A DNA stretch of 64,000 nucleotides, taken from Lutjanus erythropterus. Lineage: Eukaryota > Chordata > Actinopteri > Lutjaniformes > Lutjanidae. The position numbers and the translations under genes are program-made. The notes under the pieces are model-generated. The model was not told the DNA's origin, did not search any database, and worked only from the letters and a program-made list of their open reading frames with translations. This document shows positions 14,301-27,000 of this stretch, in pieces (within the stretch, counting starts at the first letter, position 1; each line of letters opens with the position of its first letter). The stretch lies in assembly GCA_020091685.1 (NCBI GenBank), contig CM034595.1:40038232-40102231 (forward strand), written 5' to 3'.

Positions 14301-17300
14301 TGATGCATCAGTCGGCTTGAGTCTGAGCAGAGACGGGCCGCTGCTGCAGCTTTCCTTCGAATATATCATCTATCAACGATGGGCTGAATACATCCACAAT
14401 TGCTTTTTTTTGGCCCATTTTTAGGGCGATATTTGTCATTTTATTTTGCTCATGTAATGGTCTGCAGAGTGACAGCCTCTGCTCTGCACCTCGCTCTTGT
14501 CCAGCGGTGCAGGACACGCCCACTCAGCCGGACCATGAGTGCCCTGAGCTGGGTGAGGAGTGAGAGGTAAACCGTCTGCAGAGTTGGACTCTCTGCACTC
14601 TTTTCACACGGTGAATTAAGGATTTATTTCACCCAAACCAGAGCTGGTGATTGTTGGAAGAGTGGACAGACTAACAGACTGAGTTAACTCTGCCTCAAAC
14701 GGGTCTCGCTTTCAAAGACTTCTGATTGCTGACTCAGCTTTCTCCAACAGAATTAAAACTTTCAACTCATTGTAAATGTATAATAAAGTAATTAACTTCA
14801 AACTTTTATAAATCTGCATTTTTTTAAATGACCTTGAGTCTGTACATTTGTACATGAAATAATTAATTACTTTGAGGGTATTTATCTGTATAAATGTTTT
14901 CAATCTTCTCTTCATTTCTCCTCTTTATTTGACAGTATGTCCTTGTGTCTCCACCAAATGAAAGAATGTGTGAGAAAAAGTGATCCATTTGTCACAAAAA
15001 CATCATGCAGGCCTACATCTTAGATGCTGAAAGGTATTCAAACAAAGCTGGTGAGGCTTGTACATTTCTCCCATTTTTAAGTTTTACTTTATTTTTTTTT
15101 AGCTGTTTAGGTCTTAAATTGAACTGAAGGTGTTCTTAACTACAATCTCACAACAACCCACCCTGTGGTGAAATACATTTTGATGCCTTATTGGAGCCGA
15201 GGGGTCACTCCGCTTGGACCACAAGTCCCTGAAACACAATTTGTCCTCCAGGCCGCTTGTTCTCTTGTTCTGATTTTATCAGAGAGCTTTCAGTCCAGCA
15301 GTCAAACCAGAAACTACTTACAGCAGGTGAATGTAATCTAACTGTCAGGAAAACTGATGAAGGAAAGATGTGCATCTTAATAACGGAGGACCTCCACCGT
15401 TTCATTTCCACTGCTTACAGTGTGATGAATGTATTTGAGGATTGAGGCTGCTGCTATTCTATATTTATCTAATTACCAACAAATCCCTTGAAAAGGCCAA
15501 AAACAATAATGCGTTAGTCATTCTCTCAATATTTTGTGACTTTCCTGTCACTTCTGCAGCATTTATCCCCAAAACCTGTTGGTTCTTTCTGCAGATATAA
15601 CGCTTTGGTTCTTAAATATGTGGTTTCATTTTAAAAAGGCTCAGCAGTTTCCTGAAACAACTGGAATTTCCTTCTTGTTAAGGATCAATTAATATTTGGT
15701 TCCGACCTTTTCAAGATTTCATTTGTTAACAATGTAAAAATACAGAATATTGCCAGCCTTATCCTTTAAAGGACTGTTTGCCCTAAAATCACCAATACAT
15801 ATTTTTCCTCTTACTTATAGAACTGTTTATCCATCTAGATTGTTTTGGTTTGAGTTGCAAAGTATCTGCTTTATTTGAATATAATGGAACTATTTCCTTA
15901 ATGAAACTGCTTAAAAGAACGTCTGTCAGCCAATATTTCAAAATCTGATAACTCTGCAACTGTCACCAAAACTATCTTCAGGCTTCCTCAACATTTGCCA
16001 TTTCAAAATTTCAAGACTTCGCTGCTGCGTCTTTCTGTTTTTAACCCTTTTTGAATTTTTTTTTTTTTTTATTTTGCGGTGAACTGTCTCTTTAAGGGGA
16101 GATGTCTTTAGTACAACATGGTGTCTAACATCATCCCCCTCTGTCTGATTGTCAGATTTTTGGTAAAACACAAGGAAATAACTCCACAAAAAGACAGAAC
16201 AGTGAGGACCAACTGATCAATAACTTTCTGAAAAGTACATGTCAGACTGTCGACTCGTCTTCTCTGATTTTGCAGCCAGCACTCGTCCCTCCAGGTCCAC
16301 GCGCGGAACATCTCCGGCGCGACTTTGTGAACATCTGACACGATTCAGCAGGAGTCAGCATTATGGTAATAGTCCCTGCCTTGTCCACGCTCGATTTGGT
16401 TTACTAATAATTACTTATGGCCACCCAGGCCTGGGGAGATCAGTGAAGGGCAGAATATGAATGAGCGCCCGGTGTGAAAAATGAAGAGCTGCTTTTAAAA
16501 ATGAGCCTGAGCTGAGGAATGGATCTGTGATGAAGAGGAGGCACCATTTTCTGGTGATATGACTCAGTCACAGACTAACGATCGAGCTCAGATGGATAAC
16601 AGGAATAGGAGAGCTGGAGAATGTGACAGCAGAACGTGGGTACAGTCCTCGATAATTTTCCACTCGGTTCCTGCTGTCACACCGGAGCCTGCAGAGGTTT
16701 GACTGAATGCCTTAAAAAAAATGCATCACATACAAACATTCAATATCTAAGCTCTCATACAACTGAAGAAAAGATGGACTAACATTCTAGCACTCAAAAG
16801 TTCTCCTACACCCTGATCAATACTTTAGATCTCGTTGACATGGAGCGTTGGCCTTATCAGAATGAATATCCGTGTTTAGCGCTAATCTAAATACAAGCAA
16901 ACAAAAGTCCAGGCCTCGGAGGGATTTTATTTAAGTGCAATCGTGTTTGACAAATGAGATTCAGATAGGAGGGAGCGTGGCGCTTCAAAAGCCACAAGAG
17001 CCTCGCTGCACTTGTATTGGATATACGTCTGAAGAGAGATTGCTTAATACTTGAATGAAAAGTCAGGCAGAGGGTAGAAGGGAAAATAACGAGATATGCA
17101 CATCTGAAGAGATTTTTTTTTTCTGTAAAAACACAGTGTGGTTTAGACAAACACAAAGAATATTGCTGTCTAAAGTTTCGAGAGCACCGCCTTGTATTAA
17201 AGCCTTCTTTAGAACAGATGGAGATCTAAACGTCATGCTGAGTTTTTAAAGTTTTTGTTTTCTCATGTCTTATATTTAAAGAATAAAGAAACCTACAGCC

Positions 17301-20300
17301 TATTTTTTAACGTGAATCACAGAAGAATGCCAGGTCATTCAAAATCTCAACCAGTAACTCACTTATCATCGGTATTGATTCTGAAGGATGGAGCGGTTTC
17401 AAACACTCTCGAAATGTCGAGAGCCTGAGAGGATGAATTCATCTTAAGTGTGTGTTTTTACATTGAGTAAATTACCAGACCTTGGTCCAGTTTAGAGAGC
17501 AGCTGATGTGTAACAGCCACACATTGAAAAATGTTCAGCAGGGCTCGACCAATTTTTGGCTCTGATTTTTAGTATTTTTTTCTTTTTTATCCAATTGCTA
17601 ATTAAATAAATTAATTGAAAAATACGCTTCTTTGGCTCTGATGCAGCCAGCTCTCTCTGTAGACACCAATCACAGAGTGTCTCATTGACTTTATACACAT
17701 ATAAATAACTAGAGGTTAGTCTGTTAGCTCGATGCTAGCACATAATGGGAATTACCATTGACGTGCTGACAGAAATTAGCATCACGATCACAATAATATC
17801 CTAACAAACTAGTCCATTTTCCCTCACATACTTAAAACGACACGTGCTCATTCTTTCATGCATAAATTTCCTCTGATCTATGGAAACAAACTAATAACTT
17901 CAAATTGTTAACTGCTACAACAACCTCAAAGGGTTAAAACTTCTTTTTTTTTACGGCAAGTTTGATGGGCAAGAACAGCAAAATGTAGCAGTTTACTAAA
18001 AAAAGTTTTTTATTTACTACTTTTATAAACAGTACAGTGATGATGCTGCTGAAATAAAACTCAGAAAAACGGATCTGTGATGTGCAACATTTTTGGAAAT
18101 ATCAGTCATGATATATTCTAGACAAAAATTGCGATAAATCATAATATTGAATCACAATACTTGCAGGATCGCAATATATATTGAATCAGCACTGAAGTAT
18201 CGTAACAGTATTGAACTGGGACAGAAGTTTATCATTGCAGCTCTACTTTAATTACTGCAGGGAAGGTTAATACATCATAATCGTTCATAAGAGTTGATTT
18301 ACATTTTGTATTAATAATGTGAATCTGCTCACTAAAGTTATAAATAGTGGAGCAAAATGTACTATATTTGCCTCCCAAATGTAGTGGGATTTAAGTGTAT
18401 ATTGTAAATATACATTTTAAATTTTGAGAGATTTAAATTTTTACTGCAAATGTATATCAGTTCCAAATATCAATTATCGGTCTCTGTATCGGCGCTAAAA
18501 CAAAACATATTAGTCGATCCCTAATGTTCAGTAAAAACATAGATAGACTCAAAGACACAAATTAAAAAAGGTTATATGTTGGACCCAGAAATTACACAGT
18601 GAAACAGAGGAGACTCTGAATGGCAACAGTGAACAGCAGAGCATTTTCAGTCATGATTGTGGACAGACTTTCCTACCTGCTGTGGGATTATCTGCTCAGA
18701 TGAAGTGCCGAGATTGATGGCAAACACATGGTCCCTGCAAGAGAAGGAGAGTCGAGGCACCATTAGCCGGGCCGTCTCCACATGCTTTTTGTCAGCCTTG
18801 ACGCTTTTTGAATGCAAAGCTCTATAAGCCTCTGATCCGACCATTTCACCAAAACCTTTTCAAAAAACGCTTCTACTTCGCTCAATAGGATTGATCGAGG
18901 CTGTTCAACATCCGAAGGTGGAAGGTGGATTAACAGGCAGCGCTTATTGGCTTTTCAGCTTCATAACCTCACAAAAAGTTTTCCAACACCAAAAGTTTCC
19001 CAACTATCGACAAAACCCATATGAATCACTTAGTGAAGTCAGGCATGCACTTTGTTGTAAGCAGCTGTGGAAAATATTAGGACTCTAGGAATCTCCATAC
19101 ATTTAAGGACAGGGTTTTTTGGCAGTGAGAGCACTGCAGTTTGAGACAGAGCCAAAGGCTGTAGCAGAATTTATTTTGCACAATGAAAACAGGCAGGGGA
19201 GGTGCAACCTCGTACTTTTTAGATAATTAACCTACGACATCTTAATCGTGCAATTAGGCTGAGAGATGCACTAGGAAAAAACATGAAAGCAGGTTGGTGT
19301 GGAGGTGCTGCCTTGGATACCTGACACAGTAATAAAGGTTTGGCTCTGATTAAGCCTGACCACTGCTCACAACAACCACACCAACCCCTCTCTGCCTGTG
19401 AGACATGAAAAAGTCACATGTTTCAAGCGCAACACGACAGAAATTAACTAACTTTGTGTTGTAAGATTTCCTATTTTTTGCCTCAAATGTGTTCAGAAAC
19501 ACAATCAGCTGTTTAGCTGTAAGTTAAGAGACTTTGTGACCAGGCCAACATTTTTTTTTCTTGCTTGAAAACAGACCGAGTGCTGCCACATGTGTCGCTC
19601 GCACCTTCCATAGCTCTGATTGGTTGTAGGTCACATTTCACTGCTCTGATTGGTTGTATGAACTGAGAAAATGAACTGAGAAATCCCAGACTAATTCACA
19701 TTTGCGACTCATTTAGATTTGTGATGGCAGGCTACTGCTGACTTGTTTTATGTTTTTTTTCTACACAGGCCGTCCATTTTTCTCCCTCACGCCTCATTCA
19801 GGAGCCCATTTGCCTTTTGCCCAGCAATTATTATGAATAAGAACTGAATTGACTTCATGCTTAATTGACTTTACTGGTGAAATGAGAGTGAAGCAAACAA
19901 CTAAATCATTGTTGTATAATCAAATGGATACTTGAGGATTCTTTTGGCTGCTGATGAAGCAATTTGTGAACTAATTTGATAAAGTTTTGAGTTCTGGTAA
20001 CTTTATTTTTTGCATTATGGATTAAATAACTGGAGACAATGACTGGAAGATTAATCAAGGGTGAAAAATTGTCATCAGATCCTTTGTGCAACCATATTAA
20101 ATGATCAAATCTGGAGACAAAGACTAACATAAAGTTTGTAAGTTAATGAAGAAAATGTAAGTAATTGTACTGGGGTTTTTGCCGAGTGTAAATAGGGCTA
20201 AAGAAAGTAAACACATACTGACCAATAAAAGTATTGTGTTGCATCGTGAAATGATGCTCCTGGACTATCATAAGTAAATTTTTCACCTTCAGTAAACAGT

Positions 20301-20975
20301 GCAAACAGAGCTACATCAGATCCTCTGTAATGTTAAACTAGCAGACTGACCGAGCGGCGATGTAGAGCATGTGGTTGATCCTCAGCATCCTCTGGAAGTC
20401 CAGGCCCAGGCGGACGGTGTCATTGTCCGACATGAGTCCCTGGAAGCTGGGGTAGAGGTAGGAGGCTGCGTGGGCGAAGAGACAGAGAGAAGAAGAAACT
20501 GTTCAAGTACTCATTATGCCAAAAGATCCCAGCTAACGCCTTCTCAGCAAAGGTTAGAAAACACGAGACTAATAGATTATGTCAATTTGAGTTCCTTTTT
20601 TTTCAAAGCTGGAAAAGAAAGATATTAGCAAAGTATTTCCAGACACATTTAACATTTCTCCACAACAAATCAACAGCTCAGAAAAACAACACCTTTGCAG
20701 ATTATGCAGCACTAAAACAAGGTTACAATTTGGCCTATAGTTCTGGAAATGCAGAGCATACACTGTATGCTAATGTGCACTTGTGGAGGTGGACAAGCAG
20801 GGGAAAAATAGCATACGAAGTTGCATATTAGCTGGTCGTGTCACAGAAGTCAGCCTGATTTGAATAAATGGCTCCTGGTAAACATTTTTTAACAGACACA
20901 TCCGGAGACCGTGCCAAGTGAGGACAAGGCAGCGAATCACGACTACCTCAGTGGAAAATCTGTCTATCTGTCTGT

Positions 20976-21049
<74 letters not shown>

Positions 21050-24000
21050 GGTCAACTGGCATTTGAATAGCACTCATCTCTCTCTGAGGTCACAAAAGGT
21101 CGACTTAGTGTTGTCAGAGATGCAGTTTAAATTCCTTCATGTGACCAAACCAGCCTGAGTAACTGGTTTTACAAATAACACCATGTGGTTACAGACAGAC
21201 AAGAGTATAAAATATCTGTTACTGCAGGCGGTGTACATTAAGTATAATTCAATGGAAATCAGGTGCATTCACGCATAAATAAAGACGTGTGTGCAGAAAT
21301 ACAAAAACTGTGAGATGAACTGAGGGAACTGGTGCAAAGTGAAAACCCAGAAATATGGCTGATTTTCATTTTACCTTCTTTCTCTTCTGCATTTTAATTC
21401 CATTTTTAGACTTGAGGGAAATATTAATTTAAACTCTTTTATTATATTGTGTGATTTTATTACTTTACTTGCAGCCTCTTATTAATGCCTGTGTTTTTAT
21501 TTTGATAATTCCTCTGATTTTTGTTTGATTGCAGTCCTTGTTTGTGTTGTATTAGCTTTCAGATGTTCGTCACTTTGGATAAAAGCGTCTGCTAAATGAA
21601 ACTGTAATTGTAATATTCATTAATTGAATAATCCCGTAATTGAATCTCTGAGTAAACAACTCAATGGAAATCAGGTGTATTCACGCGTTAATAAAGATGT
21701 GCGTGCAGAAATGCAAAAACTGAGATAAGATGGACTGTGGGATGTGGTGCAAAGCTAAAATAAGAGTAATACAATATCAAATCTGTGCTGCAATAAGGCT
21801 GAGTTCCATTTTCCTTCTTTTTCTTCTGCATTTTAATTCCATCATGCCTTTTTTAGACTTAATTAATTCAAACTCTTAAGTAAAGCAATGACAACACAAA
21901 ATAAAAAACTGAAGTCCTCGTCTTTATGTCTGTGTATTAATTTTGATCATTTCGGTGATTTTTGGACAACGTGACGGTCACAAAGGTTCAACTCCGTGTC
22001 ATCATGGATACAATTCAATGGAAATCAGGTGTTTTTCCATATAAATAAAGATGTGTCTGCAGCAATACAAAAACAGTGAGATAAGAACTGAAGGGTGCGG
22101 TGAAAACCATAAAAAGGGTGATAAAATGTCAAAATTTCATTTTCCTTCTTTATCTCCTACATTTTAATTCCATCTTGCCATTTTTAGACAAATGCACCTG
22201 AGGGAAATATTATTTTCACCTCTTTAGATTTATATTCTGTGCTTTTATTACTTTACTTATATCCTCTTATTTATGTCTGTGTTTTTATTTTGATCATTCC
22301 TCTGATTTTGTTTGACTGTAATCCTCGTCCTCCACTGAGCTGTTTTAACTATCAGATGTACGTCGCTTTGGATAAAAGCGTCTGCTTAATAAAACTGTAA
22401 TCGTTATAATCATCAATCGAATAATCCCATAATTTAATCTCTCTGCAAAGACCTCTGGTCAACGTTTGTTGTTTTTAAATGTGCTTCTTAAACAGTGCAA
22501 ACTGACTTGACTGCACAATTAGAGATGGCGTTCAGAACAAAACTATCTCAAAGGAAAATCTGTCTCGCCTGTTTAACCGGTATTTAAAAAACACTCGTCT
22601 GTCTCTGAGGTCACAAAAGTTCATCTTAGTGTTGTCATGAATGCAATCAGTTCCCTCACATGACCAAACCAACCTGACAAACCTGTAACAAATAATGCTG
22701 TGGTTAAAAAAAATACATGACATAAAACATCTGTTACGACAGGCGGGGTAAGTGTACGATTCAAAAGAAATCAGGTTTATTTATGTATAAATAAAGATGA
22801 GCATGAGGCAATACAAAAACTGAGATAAGATGAGCTGAGAGATGTGATGCACAGAAAAAAAAGAATGATACAATATCAGCTCTATGCTGCAATACAGCTG
22901 AGTTTCATTTTTCCATCTTACTCTTCTGCATTTTAATTCCACCTTGCCTTTTTTAGACTAAGTCACCCGAGGGAAATGTTAATTTTATTGTACTCTGTGC
23001 TTTTATTACTTTACTTATACCCTCTTATTTACGTCTGTGTTTTTATTTTGATCATTCCTGTGATTTTTGGGAAATGTTCGATGTCTTAAAATAACGTAGA
23101 CTGACTTGACTAAACAAAGGGAGGTGGGAGGTGGCGTCCAGTTCTTTGAGTCCTCTGAGGTCACAAAAGTTCGACTCCGTGTTGTCATGAATGCAATTTA
23201 AAATCCTTTACATGACCAAATCACCCGGTTACAAATAATACCAAAACTAGAAACTATCTGTTACTTCAGGCTGTGTTAGTATATAATTCAATGGAAATCA
23301 GGTGTATTCATGCATAAATAAAGATGTGTCTGCAGGAATACAAAAACTGTGAGATAAGATGAATTGAGGGATGCGGTGCAAAGCATAAAACAGGAGCGAT
23401 ACATTCCTTCTTTCTCTTGTGCATTAGACAAACTCACCTGAGGAAAATATTAATTTAAAATATTAATTCAATTCCTCTGTAAAGCACCTTGGGTCAGTGT
23501 TTGATGTTTTTAAATGTGCTCTAAATATGCTGACTTGACTGAATAATAGGAGACGGTGTCCAGTGCTTTAAATAACAAAATAAAAGGCCTAACTATCTGC
23601 TGACTGGCTGTCAAATGTTCGATAATAAAAAAAAAAAAAAGGAAGGTTGCTCCAGGCAGAAATAAAATTGGCCGGCTCAGTACTGACACCAGGCTGTCTT
23701 CCACATCACAGAGACTTCCCCTGCTGTTTCCTTTTTTTTTTTTTAAGCCAAGCAAAGATTCAGCTCAAGGCCACGGCACTCTGGATCTGTAAAGTACTGT
23801 ACTAAGTGCCCTCCAGCTTCCCATCTGACCTGGGCTGCTGTTGAATTAGCAATCCCCGCTAGAAATACACCACAGTCTGAAATTAGTCTCTCTACAGGGA
23901 GCCGTACATTCCCCTAACCGCCGGTCTCAAATCGACTGTTTAAAGATTTAAGCGCCTAATGTCTGGCTGAGCGCTGGACCTTGCTGTGCCGTCTAGTGAA

Positions 24001-27000
24001 GAGACTCCCAGTGGCTCAGTGGCCCGCCCCGCTGTCCTCCCCCCGGCAAATGAGGTTCTCTAATTACTCTTCAGCACTTTCACATCCTCTAAAGTTTGAG
24101 GGGGTGGGGGGGGCAGCGGGGGCACTGCTCAGGGCAAAATCCAGGAGCAGGTGATGGCGTCCACCAGAGTTATTGAAGACCGCCGCCTCTGGGAGCACAT
24201 GAACTGAAACTGAATCAAACCAGAGTCCCGCATCCTTACATCTTCATCCACTTCAGGTCCACCACTTTGGAATAAGGTGAAACCTGAATGCTCTGAACTA
24301 GGACTGCAACTATCAATTATTTTCATTGCTGATTAACCTGCCAATCATTTTCTGGATTAACCATTTAATCATTTAGTCTATAAAAGGTAATTTCACAGAG
24401 CCTACAGTGACATCTTCTTTTGTCCGACCAACAGTCCAAACCCCAACACAATCTTCATTTACTGACATAAATGACAAAGGAAAGTAAAAGTAAGAAGCTG
24501 GAACAAGCAAAGGTGCAACATTTTTAAGCTTGAAAAATAAATGAAATTATTAATCAATTATAAAAAATAGTTGGCAACTAACTTTCTTTCGAGTGACTTA
24601 TCAATCAGTGAACTAATCATTGCAGCTCTTACATTTGTTTTAACTATCCCATCCTTTTCCACAACGCTTTACAACTAAAACTGCAACAAAATAATCTATT
24701 AGTCACTCAACAGAACACTAATCTGCAACTAATTTCCTAATTGTTCGAGGCATTTTTCAAGCAAAAAAGCCAAATATTTGATGGTTTAGCTTCCCATATT
24801 TGGAAATCTGCTTCCTTTCCTTGTCTTAAATTATAGGAAATTATAGGCTATATTCTACTGTTTACTACTTGAAGTGGTCCAGATAGAGATGAACTGATTA
24901 ATAACTTTTGTACGCTCCTTTCTAATAATAGGCTTATTTTAAACCATTGTATTGTGCTCCTGTATCTCACAAATTATAACTAATGGATGTACTTAGAGTT
25001 GCTATGATTAATCGATTAATAATTGACTATTAATTGTTTTTGATTTTAAAAAAAATATATCTGATATCAGCCTCTCAAACGTAAATATTTTCTGGTTTAT
25101 TTACTCCTCTGTTGACAGTGAACTGAGTATTTTGTGTTGTGGACAAAACAAAACATCTGAGGACGTCACCTGAGGCTTTGCAAAACACTGATCAACATTT
25201 TTCACAATTTTCTGACATGTTTAGGATCAAACAACTGATCAATTAATCAAGAAAATAATTGGCAGATTACTGACTTCTTGGATCTCATCTTATCACATAT
25301 ACTTTCAGCAGAAAACCTGTGACAGCGCAGGCCATTTACATTTGTGTTAGGGTTAAATTAATATACTAATTTACAAAATAAGCTGCATGAGAAACAGTCT
25401 GTAAAGGACAATGAAACCCAACTTCCCCCTGAGGATCAATAAAGTATCTCTGATTCTGATTTCTGATTATGGTGTGGTTAAGAAAAAATTAATTAATCCA
25501 TTCAAAAGCAATTAGATTCTCTAAGTTATGACAGAGTAGATGGGCCGTCGCGTGTTAAAGATCCCCCAAAAGAAGGGAAGAATCTCATCTCAAACCTTTA
25601 ATATGCTCTAAATCAAAAGTTTGTGTTGAGTGGAATAGTTTGATACAGTCTTTGGTTGTGACAAAAATTTTAATTGGATAACTTTGCCCTCCATCACACT
25701 GTTTGACCCCGATGATCAGAACATGATTTTACGAAGCAGATGCATCCTGCTGAGAAATAAAGTCTGGAGAAAAGAGCAAATATTTAATGCATAAGGTCAA
25801 ATACGGCAGCAGCTTCATCTATAAGCAGCTCCGGTATAATAATGTCTTTACTTGCCTTAAACTGGCCGAACTTACTCAGCGCAGCCTGTCACAAAAAACT
25901 AGAAGATGCTGAGGTGGGTCGACTGCTCACTTCCCAAAAAGAAGTGGTGACTCAGGTATGATTTCATAGACTTCAGCCTGATGAAGTACTACGATTCATA
26001 ATGGACGTCTCACCGAGTTGCGAGGGACCCTGTGCCATACTGTCACCTGCTGGAACCAGAGGTGACAAATTGCTCTCATTACACCTGGGACGGAGCTCCA
26101 CATATAGCACTATTAGCGCAGCTATTTCTGCTAATGGTTGCGTTACTCTCTTCCAGATAGATCAATTACAGTGTGTGGGCCATGGTGTCGGCGCCCTCTT
26201 AAATCAATTATGGGCCATTACATTTAGCAGCCCGGACCTCTTCTCTGGACCTCCCTGGCGATTGGGTGCCACTGATGGCTCCCCAGGGTGGTCCGATGAA
26301 ACGGCGCCTTCAGAGCACCGCTGATGTCTAAGAACCTCCTCAGTCAGGTTTTACTACATTAAGCTGCAGCCACATCAAGGTCTGGCTGATAACTCATAAT
26401 TAGCCTTTACAGACTGTAACTGTAATCGCACAGTGATTGTTACAATTTTCCAAAATTATTTTGTCAAACGAAACAAAATTTGTTTGACATTTTTGGTTTT
26501 CACGAGTAACGTAATTAAGATAATATTCAGAGGTGGAGAGAGTACTGAAATTCTGCACTCAAGTACATTTACTGTCACATTACTAAAATATTACTCAATT
26601 AACAAAACTACGGCTGTTAAAAAAATACTTAAGTAAAAGTACAAACTATTCTTTTGAAAAACTACCTGGAATATTAGTTACTTTTAATGATGAATGCATA
26701 ATCAATAGTAGGTATTCAGTCACAGGGGTTTCAGTTAAATCTTTGGTCCAAATTACTCCAAACTACCAAATTACACAGTGGCTTTCATTGGTCTTTTTGG
26801 CTACAAAAATGCAGATGAATGGTTTGGATATTTGTACTCAGCACTCAGTTAAGATTTAAAAGTAACTATGTAGATTACAGACTGTAATGCATGCAAAATT
26901 TACTAATGAAGGTACAAGTATCCCCCAGAAAACCTACTTAATTACAGTAATTTGAGTTCGAATGAAAGCTTGATATCATCAAACCACTTAGCCTGTGGTC

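Larger units (their letters stand above)
13482..18676 (-). other. sema6 intron between coding exons 3 and 4 (5.2 kb)
   Basis: Contains a foldback-type element (15770-16091), a hAT-like element (17539-18523) and a partial repeat around 14173-14280 that begins TTAAAGGTCCAGTTTGTGAG. The neighbouring intron (12982-13424) is only 443 bases and carries an AC microsatellite. No additional exon is needed to join exons 3 and 4. Confidence 0.65.

Noticed and set aside
21083..23560. CRISPR-like array because of regularly repeated blocks
   Set aside because: Units are hundreds of bases long, diverged and unevenly spaced, in vertebrate DNA.
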